A stretch of DNA of 64,000 nucleotides from a virus, in IMG/VR virus record IMGVR_UViG_3300028045_000007, positions 62,001 to 126,000 of that record. One strand, 5' to 3'. The notes beneath the pieces were generated by a model. It saw nothing but the letters and a program-made list of their open reading frames with translations, ran no database searches and had not been told where the DNA came from. A program made the position numbers and the translations under genes. Each line of letters opens with the position of its first letter. Positions within the stretch are counted from its first letter, which is position 1. Below, piece by piece: positions 25,254 to 33,257 of this stretch.

Positions 25254-25931
25254 ATGGTATCAGGAATTAGATTTTTAGCTTGCTCTGGAGCATTAGGCAA
25301 CACTGTTGCGTCTTTGTATGGCAACGGGATGTCGTCTATCGGCCTGGAGATATTTGCTTTGGAGGTTGGTGCTGATGGCTCGCCAAACCGCATGGGCTTT
25401 TTCGGTGCTGCCGGTGCCCCAAACAGTGCCGTAATTGTTGGACAACACCAAGATCGTACGCATTGCACCAATGCTGCGGGTGCAGATCTCGGCCAGATGA
25501 TTAATGCGAAATACACTGGTGCTTCCACTGTAGAGCATTCTGGCGTACCGTTTACTGCTGGCTTTGCTGCAATTCCCAGAGAGTCTGGTACGCTATTATG
25601 TCGCTTTAAGGATCCAAATGATGGGGCGGTGATTACACAGTCGGCTTCATTCCGTGCCGTTAACTTTACCGCTGCGTCGGGCGTGCCCGACATTAGTGAT
25701 CTTGCAACTGACATTACTGTCTATGCCGTCCAGTTGCAGGATACAAGCGGTAACGCAGCCGATAGTACGTGGACCGAGATTTCAAGCGGAGGTTCGGCAC
25801 CAGGACTTAGCCTTGCTGATCAGTCGCTTGAGTCAAACATTCACGATTTCCACCTATTGGTTAGTGGTGCCCCTGCTATTGCTGGTCGTAAAACTAACTT
25901 CGGCTACTGGATACAACTAGAGTTCCTGTAA
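25254..25931 (+). CDS. Virion-associated small protein at the end of the tail module
   Basis: This 225-residue protein is Ala/Ser/Gly-rich with seven or more Ser-Gly motifs (VSGIRFLAC, ASGVPDIS, VSGAPAI). A clear ribosome-binding site (AGGAG) precedes its ATG after a 92-bp spacer with no other gene. The C-terminal aromatic strand (NFGYWIQLEFL) resembles the ends of the two small paralogous tail proteins at 11433 and 12824, though this link is weak. A strong terminator follows, so it ends the tail operon. Confidence 0.5.
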   Translation: MVSGIRFLACSGALGNTVASLYGNGMSSIGLEIFALEVGADGSPNRMGFFGAAGAPNSAVIVGQHQDRTHCTNAAGADLGQMINAKYTGASTVEHSGVPFTAGFAAIPRESGTLLCRFKDPNDGAVITQSASFRAVNFTAASGVPDISDLATDITVYAVQLQDTSGNAADSTWTEISSGGSAPGLSLADQSLESNIHDFHLLVSGAPAIAGRKTNFGYWIQLEFL

Positions 25932-25955
25932 CATCTATCGCAAATAGTTACGCAC

Positions 25956-25989
25956 AAAGGGCATCTCTTGCATAGAGATGCTCTTTTTC
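25956..25989 (+). terminator. Intrinsic terminator ending the tail module
   Basis: AAGGGCATCTCT pairs with AGAGATGCTCTTT around the loop TGCAT (8 perfect core pairs plus an extension with one G-U), running into a T-rich tail (CTCTTTTTCT). It lies 25 bases after the last tail gene and before the replication genes. Confidence 0.8.
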
Positions 25990-25991
25990 TG

Positions 25992-26023
25992 TTGACGATT
26001 GATTGTGCCACTGACACTATACT
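25992..26023 (+). promoter_or_regulatory. Putative promoter for the replication operon
   Basis: TTGACG and TATACT resemble bacterial -35 and -10 elements, but the 20-base spacer is longer than the usual 17. The site sits between a strong terminator and the ATG at 26074, the only place in this region where a new transcript would be needed. An alternative -10 (CACTAT) would give 17-base spacing. Confidence 0.45.
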
Positions 26024-26073
26024 GGTACCATCCGTGCGTTGGAATAGTCCACGTACGGTTCTGGAGACAAACA

Positions 26074-26526
26074 ATGCTGGCATTTAGCTCAAGACACCCA
26101 CACGTCCCGAATCCCAAAAATGATCCGAGCGTAAGCCGTTGGATAGCGTCGCTTTCTGACGGTTCTACCGTTTTTGAAGATACCACTCCTCATGAACGAA
26201 CTGCTTGGGCACGACTTAGGGACTATGTAGATATACACAAACTAAAGGTTACTGGGTTACGATTAGAGGTGTACGGTCGTCGTATTTTGTTGGTGCCCTA
26301 CAAGGACGACGAAGGAAGACCGCAACTCAATGGGTACTTTCAAAGTAAACGTATTAGTGCTCTAATGGGCGTCGGCGGTGTGTTCGAAACTCAAGATAGC
26401 GGGATCGGCTACCTGAAGGGCAAACATGTCACAATTTCGTGGGTGCATCCTGATGGTTCTGTGAGTCAAGAAATTAGACCATACAAAGAAGGTGATCTGG
26501 CCGTGATCGTCAATGATTGCCCATGA
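26074..26526 (+). CDS. Hypothetical protein, first gene of the replication operon, 150 aa
   Basis: The ATG at 26074 follows TGGAG; a TTG 25 codons upstream is in frame but lies inside the putative promoter. The protein is mixed alpha/beta with a basic middle (KLKVTGLRLEVYGRRILLVPYKDDEG) and no recognised motif. Being first in the replication transcript, it may be an early regulator or replication accessory protein. An ATGA overlap couples it to the next gene. Confidence 0.5.
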   Translation: MLAFSSRHPHVPNPKNDPSVSRWIASLSDGSTVFEDTTPHERTAWARLRDYVDIHKLKVTGLRLEVYGRRILLVPYKDDEGRPQLNGYFQSKRISALMGVGGVFETQDSGIGYLKGKHVTISWVHPDGSVSQEIRPYKEGDLAVIVNDCP

Positions 26527-26957
26527 ACTATCCGTCGATCACAACACCTGATATTGAGCACGACGCTGCCAACATGTTGGCGGAGTTCATTTGGCTGAAT
26601 CGCGACATTCATGCTGACATTTTCCCGTGGAGGGGACAGAATGGTAAGGAGTGGGGCAGGATTGTCGCAGCACTCAAAAAACTAATGCAGGAGCCGTACG
26701 GGCTGTCTGCTGGACAGCTTGCGTTCTACATTTGGAGCTGCAAGCCGCGTCGCATTCACCCACAGGAGTTTGCCAAGATGGTAGCGGTCGCTCGTCGCCA
26801 CTTCAAGCACTTCGCTCTCGACCAAGTTGCCCAACTGTATCAAGATAGACAACGGGAACTTGCCTCATCCGGCCTTGAGGCAGTACCGCATAAACAAGAG
26901 AAACCCAAGAACCTATTGACATTCCTCAGGGAGTTGGAACGTGGCGAAACGACGTAA
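26523..26957 (+). CDS. Hypothetical replication-region protein, 144 aa
   Basis: The start ATG at 26523 overlaps the previous stop (ATGA); a TTG two codons earlier is less likely. The protein is helical, with an aromatic/basic middle (AFYIWSCKPRRIHP) and a basic His-containing helix, and could contact DNA or a replisome partner. It overlaps the recA-like gene by 17 bases. No family is recognised. Confidence 0.5.
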   Translation: MNYPSITTPDIEHDAANMLAEFIWLNRDIHADIFPWRGQNGKEWGRIVAALKKLMQEPYGLSAGQLAFYIWSCKPRRIHPQEFAKMVAVARRHFKHFALDQVAQLYQDRQRELASSGLEAVPHKQEKPKNLLTFLRELERGETT

Positions 26958-28104
26958 GAAAACAGTAGAACCCGTGGATCAGGGAGATATCTCCTTTGAT
27001 TTTTTCAAGCAAGAGGTAGATGGTGACGGTGTACGGGTTATGACGCCACTTGAAGTTGGTGACCCTACAGCTAATCGAAGTGGCTCGTACAACCTAGACT
27101 ACGATCTTCACATTCCATTCCCGGCAGGACGCATCACTGAGGTGTTCGGCGAGGAGGGGACGTGTAAAACCACTCTAATACTTGAGGTGCTCGGTAGGGC
27201 AATTCAGGCGGGCAAGGTTGCTCTCTATGTCAATATGGAGAAAAACCTAAACCTATCATTGATGCGTACGGTGCGAACACTGCGTCCTTATCTTGATGAG
27301 GCCGTTACACAAATGGAAGAGGGCGTCACCGGCAAGTGTCCCCTATGGATTATAAACGCTACCAGTGGAGAGCAGGCGTTGGAGGCCATGAAGAAGTTTG
27401 CTTCTATGGTTCCCAATAGCGTTGCAGCCCTTGACTCTATTGATGCAGCACAACCATCGTCTGTGCTGTCGGGTGAGATTGGAGAGCGTAAAGTTGGCGA
27501 TCTCGCCAGACTGATGTCGGATGCTATGCGTAAACTTATCGGTGTAGCTGAACAGAATGACGTTGCGTTAGTGTTTGTCAATCAGGTTCGTGACAAGATT
27601 ACGATGTATGGTGATCCATCTACTACTCCTGGCGGCAGGGCAGTTAAGTTCTACTCCTCCCAACGTATCCGTCTCAAGCGACCGACCGCAAAGCAGATCA
27701 TCACAGATGTTGAGGGTAATCGTATTGGCGTGATCATCCCGTACAAGGTTGTTAAGAACAAAGTAGCCCCAGACGGTGAAGAGGGTACATTTCCCATCCT
27801 TTTCAAGAATGGCATCTTCCGTGAACAAGAACTAATCACTCGATGCTGTAACTTTGCCGTACTACGCATGGGCGGTAAAGGAGGTAAGCAGGTTTTCTTG
27901 CCGAAAGTTGATCGTGAGACTGGTGAATTCATTATGGAGAAAGGTGAGCGTGTTGAGTCTTGTATGACCCAATTCAATGCTGCTCGTCGTCTTCTTATGG
28001 ATAGCACGTTAGCCAGTAAGCTAGACAAGGAACTACAACAAGCACTACAGTCCGGTGGGCACGATCCGGTCGATGATCTACTAGATGAAATTCAAGACGA
28101 TTAG
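26941..28104 (+). CDS. RecA-like recombinase with atypical Walker A motif
   Basis: This 387-residue protein starts with GTG. It has the RecA ATPase order: Walker A at residues 70-77 (GEEGTCKT), a catalytic-type Glu at residue 100 (YVNMEKNL), Walker B (VAALDSIDAAQ near residue 163) and a RecA signature, VFVNQVRDKI followed by TPGGRAVKFYSSQRIRL near residues 215-245. An acidic C-terminal tail ends in DDLLDEIQDD. It would catalyse ATP-dependent strand exchange in recombination-driven replication and repair. Oddly, the normally invariant Gly before the Walker Lys is Cys75 (codon TGT at 27163), one base away from GGT. Either ATP handling is altered or this is a sequence error. The nuclease gene at 28085 overlaps its 3' end. 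Confidence 0.88.
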   Translation: MAKRRKKTVEPVDQGDISFDFFKQEVDGDGVRVMTPLEVGDPTANRSGSYNLDYDLHIPFPAGRITEVFGEEGTCKTTLILEVLGRAIQAGKVALYVNMEKNLNLSLMRTVRTLRPYLDEAVTQMEEGVTGKCPLWIINATSGEQALEAMKKFASMVPNSVAALDSIDAAQPSSVLSGEIGERKVGDLARLMSDAMRKLIGVAEQNDVALVFVNQVRDKITMYGDPSTTPGGRAVKFYSSQRIRLKRPTAKQIITDVEGNRIGVIIPYKVVKNKVAPDGEEGTFPILFKNGIFREQELITRCCNFAVLRMGGKGGKQVFLPKVDRETGEFIMEKGERVESCMTQFNAARRLLMDSTLASKLDKELQQALQSGGHDPVDDLLDEIQDD

Positions 28105-28504
28105 TGGACGCGAGGTTCGTATGGACATCTTGCCCGAACGCTACCCAATGCGTTCGCGAGACCAGTGTAAGTCTAATGGACAGTACTTACTTGGTCGCGT
28201 CTTGCGTAGTATCTATGGTCAACAAGCAATGATTCTAGAAGAGTTTCCGGTTGTTGGCGAGCGTCTATGGTTAGATTTTTTACTTCTACATCACAATCTT
28301 GCATTTGAGTATCAGGGTGCCCAACACGATAAGTTTAGTAAGTTTTTTCATGGCGACAAAAAGGGTTTTCAAAAATCCAAAATACGTGATGAACGCAAAC
28401 GACAGTGGTGCGAGATCAACGGTCTTGTTTTGGTAGAGGTGCGTGGCAATCCTACGGTCGCAGACGTACAACGCATGATTCAGGAGGCAAGGGCAGATGA
28501 CTAA
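28085..28504 (+). CDS. VSR/DUF559-like PD-(D/E)XK nuclease
   Basis: This 139-residue protein shows a compact restriction-endonuclease-like core: LWLDFLLLHHNLAFEYQGAQH (Asp, then Glu-x-Gln, near residues 60-80), followed by a basic helix (KSKIRDERKRQWC) and a final strand (GLVLVEV). This order is typical of VSR- and DUF559-type enzymes that cut DNA mismatches or branched DNA. It lies between recA-like and helicase genes, so processing of recombination intermediates, perhaps junction resolution, is likely. The start at 28085 overlaps recA by 20 bases; an ATG at 28121 with GAGG upstream is a possible shorter start. Confidence 0.65.
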   Translation: MKFKTISGREVRMDILPERYPMRSRDQCKSNGQYLLGRVLRSIYGQQAMILEEFPVVGERLWLDFLLLHHNLAFEYQGAQHDKFSKFFHGDKKGFQKSKIRDERKRQWCEINGLVLVEVRGNPTVADVQRMIQEARADD

Positions 28505-29948
28505 TATTGCTGCCGAGAAGGTTTTCCTGGCTGGCGTTGTGCGTCATCCTACTAAGTTGTTTGAGTATATCGAATACTTAGATGAAGACGACTTTCATCA
28601 TACTGCTACATGTATGACATTTGAGGCTCTCCGCTCCCTTGTCGTCGATAAGGAGGCCGAGAAAGTTACTAAGGCTAAGCTTGTTGCTGAGGCCAAAGCA
28701 CTAGGACACCAGAACTTCTTGTCGGCCACGAAAAATGGAGAGTGGTTAGACGAACTCATTGCCGAAGAAGTAACTACCAATGAGCTTGACGCACACTTCA
28801 TGGAAGTTAAGCGTCAATCTCTTAAGTCTAAGTATCTCGATTCATTTTCTGAGCTACGCGACTATCTTTCGACTACTGACGACCCCTTGTCCATCATGAT
28901 TGGCAAGGTTGAGAATGACGTTGTTAGTAAAGTGAACATTCTGGATAAAGGCGAGCATGCCATCCAGGATATGCGTGAAGGATTTCAAGAATTCTTGGAG
29001 AGCCTTGCTGAAGATCCTGGACACATGGGTCTTGATATTGGCTATCCATTATGGCAAGAGAGGATTGGACAGATTCGTAACGGCACCATTACGTTTATTG
29101 TCGGTACGACGGGTAGCGGCAAATCTCAGTTTGGTATGAAGGCTGCTGTCATTGCTGCACGCAAGGGCATTCCTGTATTGTATCTTGATAGTGAGCTTAG
29201 CAAGCATGACCAGTGGGTACGTATGGCTGCCATGCTTGCCAAGGTTCCGTCTGAGTATGTTGAGACCGGGTTTGTATATCTGAACGAGTCGCAGTTGCGA
29301 GATAATGGAGTAACTGACCAAACTAAGATCGACGAGATTATTGCCTATGGTCGTCGCCTTCGTGATCCACGTCTTTGGGAAGCCGTGCAGAAGATGCCTA
29401 TCTTCTATCAGTCTATTAGCGGTCTGACTGTGCCGGATGTCATTCCGCATATGCGTCGTTGGCTTTTGACTCATGTGAAGCCAGACCGTGAGACGCGAGC
29501 GGCACAATGTCTCATCGTTTACGATTACATTAAGCTATCTATGACCACCGAGATCAGTCGTGGAGTATTGGCTGAGTGGCAGCAACATGGACTTCATGTA
29601 TCTCACCTTCATGACTTTGCTAACAGATACAATATTCCGATCATTGGATTTGGCCAGACCAACAACGAGCTAGACGAAGGGATTAGGTGTGTTGCTGGCG
29701 GTAAGCGGATCAGCGAGAACGTGGATTCCGTTAGTTACTTCAAACGCAAAACCGATGCAGAGCGTGCCAATGATAGCAGCGGTACACATATGGCCAAAAT
29801 CTTTAAGTCGCGTTATGGGCGTGGCCTATGGGGCGGTTACATCAACTTCAATGCCGACCTCAGGTTTGGTGAATTTACAGAACTAGACCTTGGTAGCGTA
29901 AGACCACCCGAGACAGACGAGGAAGAAGACGATGACGATGATAACTAA
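28497..29948 (+). CDS. DnaB-type replicative DNA helicase
   Basis: This 483-residue protein has an N-terminal helical domain (VFLAGVVRHPTKLFEY near residues 9-24, as in DnaB partners of primase) and a RecA-fold helicase domain with Walker A at residues 203-210 (GTTGSGKS). The ELSKHDQW region follows, then a Walker B-like LIVYDYIKL with Asp343 and FGQTNNE, typical of motif H3. An acidic tail (DEEEDDDDDN) ends the protein. It would unwind DNA at the phage fork, and the primase gene follows with a 17-base overlap. The gene order recombinase-nuclease-helicase-primase marks a self-contained replisome. Confidence 0.88.
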   Translation: MTNIAAEKVFLAGVVRHPTKLFEYIEYLDEDDFHHTATCMTFEALRSLVVDKEAEKVTKAKLVAEAKALGHQNFLSATKNGEWLDELIAEEVTTNELDAHFMEVKRQSLKSKYLDSFSELRDYLSTTDDPLSIMIGKVENDVVSKVNILDKGEHAIQDMREGFQEFLESLAEDPGHMGLDIGYPLWQERIGQIRNGTITFIVGTTGSGKSQFGMKAAVIAARKGIPVLYLDSELSKHDQWVRMAAMLAKVPSEYVETGFVYLNESQLRDNGVTDQTKIDEIIAYGRRLRDPRLWEAVQKMPIFYQSISGLTVPDVIPHMRRWLLTHVKPDRETRAAQCLIVYDYIKLSMTTEISRGVLAEWQQHGLHVSHLHDFANRYNIPIIGFGQTNNELDEGIRCVAGGKRISENVDSVSYFKRKTDAERANDSSGTHMAKIFKSRYGRGLWGGYINFNADLRFGEFTELDLGSVRPPETDEEEDDDDDN

Positions 29949-31008
29949 AGACCAGAAGCGTATCATACGCAATCACGCCAATCGTAATGTTACGCATCTC
30001 CTAGATAAGCTAGGTGTGCCATACTACGATCGAGGTGATGGTTTGATTCAGGCGTGCTGCCCATGTCAACAACATGGCGGAGACGGAGACAACGAGACGG
30101 CCTTTAGCTGGAGGCTTGATCTAGGCAAATGGGTTTGCTGGTCACATCACTGCGAGCAAGATCGCGGCAATGACATCTTTGGTTTAGTTAGCTGTATCTT
30201 GGGAGGAGACTTTATGGTCACTCTCAACTGGATCATTGAGACGCTAGAGGAGCGTCAAGTGGATCTGGACGAAGAGGTTGCAGATCCCGAGAATCTTCAT
30301 CGTGGTGTTAAACTTCATATTCATGAGCCACTCTCTGAAGACAACCTTCAATTTCTACAGGCCGACCCTCAATATCTTTTGAATCGCGGATTTGACATTG
30401 ATGTACTGCGTCAGTACGAAGTAGGACTTTGGAATCGTCCAGGCACATATATGGATGGTCGCGTCGTCTTTCCTGTTCGTGACCACGAAGGACATCTCGT
30501 TGGATATACTGGTCGCACAATCTATTCACCTGAGCATTTTGAGAAGCGAAGCCTAACGTTTAAGAAGTGGGTTCATGGCCGTCATTACAATCGGTGGCCC
30601 AAACGTGGAGACATCTTTACTGGCTCCATTTTATTCAATCTCTGTCGTGCGAAGAAGTACCTAGAGCCCAATCGACGTTTGATTTTGGTAGAGGGGCCAC
30701 TGGACGGCATAAAGCTAGAGGAGGCCGGGATTCATAATTGGGTTGGCACTCTTGGCACGAACTTTTGCCATGCTCACCGCACCTTGCTAGTGAAGTATGG
30801 AGTGAGTGATCTTTATGTAGCGTATGACAATGATGATCCTACCAAGTACAAGGACGGCTGTAGTCCTGGCGAAAAGGGATGGGAACGCATGGAGCGTGTC
30901 GTCGGCGACCTTTTCAATATGCACCGCATCGTCCTGCCGCCCGGCAAAGACTGTGGCGATCTAAGCACACAACTACTTCAAGACATTTTTCAAGGGATCG
31001 CATGTTAA
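29932..31008 (+). CDS. DnaG-type DNA primase
   Basis: This 358-residue protein begins at an ATG supported by GAGGA eight bases upstream. It has an N-terminal zinc-binding domain (C42/C43/C45/H48 and C69/H72/H73/C74, one or more of them spare) and a Toprim catalytic core with LILVEGPLDGIKL (Glu254) and VAYDNDDP (Asp299, Asp301). It is shorter than cellular DnaG (about 580) and lacks an obvious helicase-binding C-terminal domain. It would make RNA primers on the lagging strand with the helicase encoded just upstream. The next gene starts within its last codons. Confidence 0.88.
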   Translation: MTMITKDQKRIIRNHANRNVTHLLDKLGVPYYDRGDGLIQACCPCQQHGGDGDNETAFSWRLDLGKWVCWSHHCEQDRGNDIFGLVSCILGGDFMVTLNWIIETLEERQVDLDEEVADPENLHRGVKLHIHEPLSEDNLQFLQADPQYLLNRGFDIDVLRQYEVGLWNRPGTYMDGRVVFPVRDHEGHLVGYTGRTIYSPEHFEKRSLTFKKWVHGRHYNRWPKRGDIFTGSILFNLCRAKKYLEPNRRLILVEGPLDGIKLEEAGIHNWVGTLGTNFCHAHRTLLVKYGVSDLYVAYDNDDPTKYKDGCSPGEKGWERMERVVGDLFNMHRIVLPPGKDCGDLSTQLLQDIFQGIAC

Positions 31009-31979
31009 AACTCAAAAGCATTTCGCCGTCACGTATCAAGACGTTTGATATGTGTCGATTTAAGTACTGGTTGACGTATAACTGTCCAGACATTACCCTG
31101 AAATCAAATTGGGGTGCTTGTCATGGTTCTCTAGTTCACGACGTATTAGAGAATCTTTCGACGGGAGATGATCCCGATTGGGTTGCACGACTATATCGTG
31201 GGTATGGCGGCACTCTAGAAACTCTTGATCGGTATCAAAAGCCAGAGGTAATGGAGACTCCTTTGGTTTGGGCGAAGCCAAAAGACTACGCCGACAAGAA
31301 GCCTCACTGCGACACTTGTCCATACGCGGCTGATGGCGAATGTAGCATCTCGCGTGAGCCTTTGGATAAATTACCCGGCTGTCCTCGCTCGCTATTCGAT
31401 GGCTCTATTGCAATGATCGAGCGTGTGATAGAAAGGTATCAAGACACATGGCCGAATATCCTACGTGATCCAGAAGGAAAGTCTGTTGGCTGCGAGTACT
31501 TCTTTAAGATCAATATCCCCAAAACAGATGTTCCTATTTTGGGATATATGGACCTTGTGATTGAGAGAGACTCAGAGACGATTGAGGTTATTGACTACAA
31601 GAGTGGCACCTGGACACAAGATTACGACGAGTGTCGCAAGGATATTCAGGTTCGTATGTATTCACTCGCTGCTCGTCGTGAATTCATCGATGACATTAGT
31701 GGGCACGGATACAAATACAAGAACGTCATTATGACATTCGACTATTTTACCAAGAGCCCTATCACTGTAGCTTTTACCGCAGACGAAGATGCCAAGACCG
31801 AGCGTGACGTACTCTGTAAGATTCGAGAGATAGAAGCGACAGCATGGATTGATCGTGTCGTGAGGTCTAGCAAAGAGTTTAGCGAAAGACGAGCATGGAA
31901 GTGTAACTACTTGTGTGACTCTGGCGTTTGTGCCAACCAATGGAGTGGGAGGTTCAAGACTGATGAAGGGCAAAATTAG
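31002..31979 (+). CDS. Cas4/RecB-like PD-(D/E)XK exonuclease with possible Fe-S cluster
   Basis: This 325-residue protein has the nuclease core GYMDLVIE then IEVIDYKSG (around residues 183-201), followed by a helix with VRMYSLAARRE (the QxxxY-like motif). Cys18 in an N-terminal SPSRIKTFDMCRFKYW segment, plus Cys301, Cys305 and Cys310 near the end, match the split four-cysteine Fe-S arrangement of Cas4 and AddB. An additional Cys-rich loop (CDTCPYAADGEC, around residue 105) may bind zinc. The true start is ATG 31002, within the end of the primase gene. It probably trims DNA ends in replication-recombination; no CRISPR genes are near. Confidence 0.8.
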   Translation: MLKLKSISPSRIKTFDMCRFKYWLTYNCPDITLKSNWGACHGSLVHDVLENLSTGDDPDWVARLYRGYGGTLETLDRYQKPEVMETPLVWAKPKDYADKKPHCDTCPYAADGECSISREPLDKLPGCPRSLFDGSIAMIERVIERYQDTWPNILRDPEGKSVGCEYFFKINIPKTDVPILGYMDLVIERDSETIEVIDYKSGTWTQDYDECRKDIQVRMYSLAARREFIDDISGHGYKYKNVIMTFDYFTKSPITVAFTADEDAKTERDVLCKIREIEATAWIDRVVRSSKEFSERRAWKCNYLCDSGVCANQWSGRFKTDEGQN

Positions 31980-32571
31980 TAAGGACTGGATCGATGCCTA
32001 TTTTGAGTATGGCGTAGACGTTAATAACCGTAAGGTGTTTTTGTTTACTGGCGTAGACGAGGTAAGTATCGGTTATGTTATTAAGGGATTGTATTTAATG
32101 GAAGCCGAAATCACAACGGCTCAAAGAAACGCTGGTGACATTCCACCTATTGAACTTTTTATTGGTTCGTTTGGAGGTGATGAATACGAAATGTGGGCGT
32201 TATATGATGTCATGCGTACCCTTGAATCGCCCGTGCGTACAATTGCTATAGGTAAATGCATGAGTGCAGCCCCCCTTTTGGTTGCCTGTGGCCAACAGGG
32301 ACATCGTTATGCTACGCCAAACACATGGTTCATGGTACATCAGGGATGGGGCGAATATGGCGAGCAGCGTTACGACGAACTTAAAAAGAATATGAAACAC
32401 CAGGATGCCATGGATAAACGCTGGTATGAACTGATGGAGGCACACACTAATAAGCCAGCGTCATTTTGGAAGAGACACTGCGATCAGCCCGGCGACAAGT
32501 ACTTTAGTGCATATCAAGCACAAGAGTGGGGATTGATCGATCACGTTTGGGACGAGAAGGGAGGGGAGTAA
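31963..32571 (+). CDS. ClpP-like serine protease
   Basis: This 202-residue protein starts at ATG 31963 after GGGAGG. It has the ClpP crotonase-type fold and a complete triad in family spacing: Ser101 in GKCMSAAPLL, His126 in FMVHQGW and Asp178 in GDKYFSAYQAQEWGLID. In E. coli ClpP the Ser-His gap is also 25 residues. IELFIGSFGGDEYE forms the oxyanion-side strand. Phage ClpP-like enzymes are usually head maturation proteases beside capsid genes, but this one sits between nuclease and polymerase genes, more like a regulatory protease. No ClpX/ClpA ATPase is encoded nearby, so it could use host unfoldases or cleave peptides alone. Confidence 0.88.
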   Translation: MKGKISKDWIDAYFEYGVDVNNRKVFLFTGVDEVSIGYVIKGLYLMEAEITTAQRNAGDIPPIELFIGSFGGDEYEMWALYDVMRTLESPVRTIAIGKCMSAAPLLVACGQQGHRYATPNTWFMVHQGWGEYGEQRYDELKKNMKHQDAMDKRWYELMEAHTNKPASFWKRHCDQPGDKYFSAYQAQEWGLIDHVWDEKGGE

Positions 32572-33257
32572 TGGCTAAACATACGGTTATAGTTTGTTGT
32601 TGGGAACATGGTCACGAGACTGAGCTTGTTATGACGAGACGCCAAGAGGAACGATTGGCCGAACAACTCAAAAAACTCAAGGCCGTGTGTCCCGTTTGTC
32701 GTAATGCCGAAAATGGCAATCAGCCAATCTTTATTAAGGAGGGCGAGACGCTGTTCAACCCCTCTAAGATTTACCGCTGTCGTCACGGGCATATCACCAC
32801 GATTGGTGCGTTTCAGAATGGTCACTTACACGTTAGATATGGCAATGGGCCGGAAGAATTCGTGAATATCGAGTGTACTCTCGAAGAACTCCCAGATCTT
32901 GTTGACACGAAGGACGTTTCGTGCCATCATATAGGAGACGCTGACAAGGAATGCGACTGTAAACTCAAAGAAGTTGACGATTTCGAGTTATCTGTCCCAA
33001 GAGCGGCTGGTATCAAGACGATCACACGTGTTGGCGACCTATGGGATAAGGCGGGCATCGAGCCCGTTCGTGATGGCAAGTATGATGGTGACGGCAATTA
33101 TCGTGCAACACGCACCGAGAAGGCAAATCGTCACAGGCTCGCCGCTAAACGTAAGCGTCTCATGGACGAAGATAAGCATCCTGGCAAACGGATGACCAAG
33201 ACATCGAAGAAAAAGTATACCCGTCGTCGCAAGAGCGACCTGGACATGGGATCATGA
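32571..33257 (+). CDS. Hypothetical multi-Cys/His zinc-binding protein, 228 aa
   Basis: The start ATG overlaps the ClpP-like stop (TAATG) after a strong GGGAGGGGAG site. The protein has several metal-site-like pairs: CCWEHGHE near residue 9, CPVC near residue 41, CRHGH near residue 70 and CHHIGDADKECDCK near residues 130-145. A very basic C-terminus (KKKYTRRRKSD) suggests nucleic-acid binding. Its position just upstream of the polymerase gene suggests a replisome or transcription accessory, but no family is recognised. Confidence 0.55.
   Translation: MAKHTVIVCCWEHGHETELVMTRRQEERLAEQLKKLKAVCPVCRNAENGNQPIFIKEGETLFNPSKIYRCRHGHITTIGAFQNGHLHVRYGNGPEEFVNIECTLEELPDLVDTKDVSCHHIGDADKECDCKLKEVDDFELSVPRAAGIKTITRVGDLWDKAGIEPVRDGKYDGDGNYRATRTEKANRHRLAAKRKRLMDEDKHPGKRMTKTSKKKYTRRRKSDLDMGS

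Noticed and set aside
31002-31979. Part of a CRISPR-Cas system (Cas4)
   Set aside because: The protein resembles Cas4 in fold and cysteines, but no cas1, cas2 or repeat array is near; a replication/recombination nuclease is a better reading.
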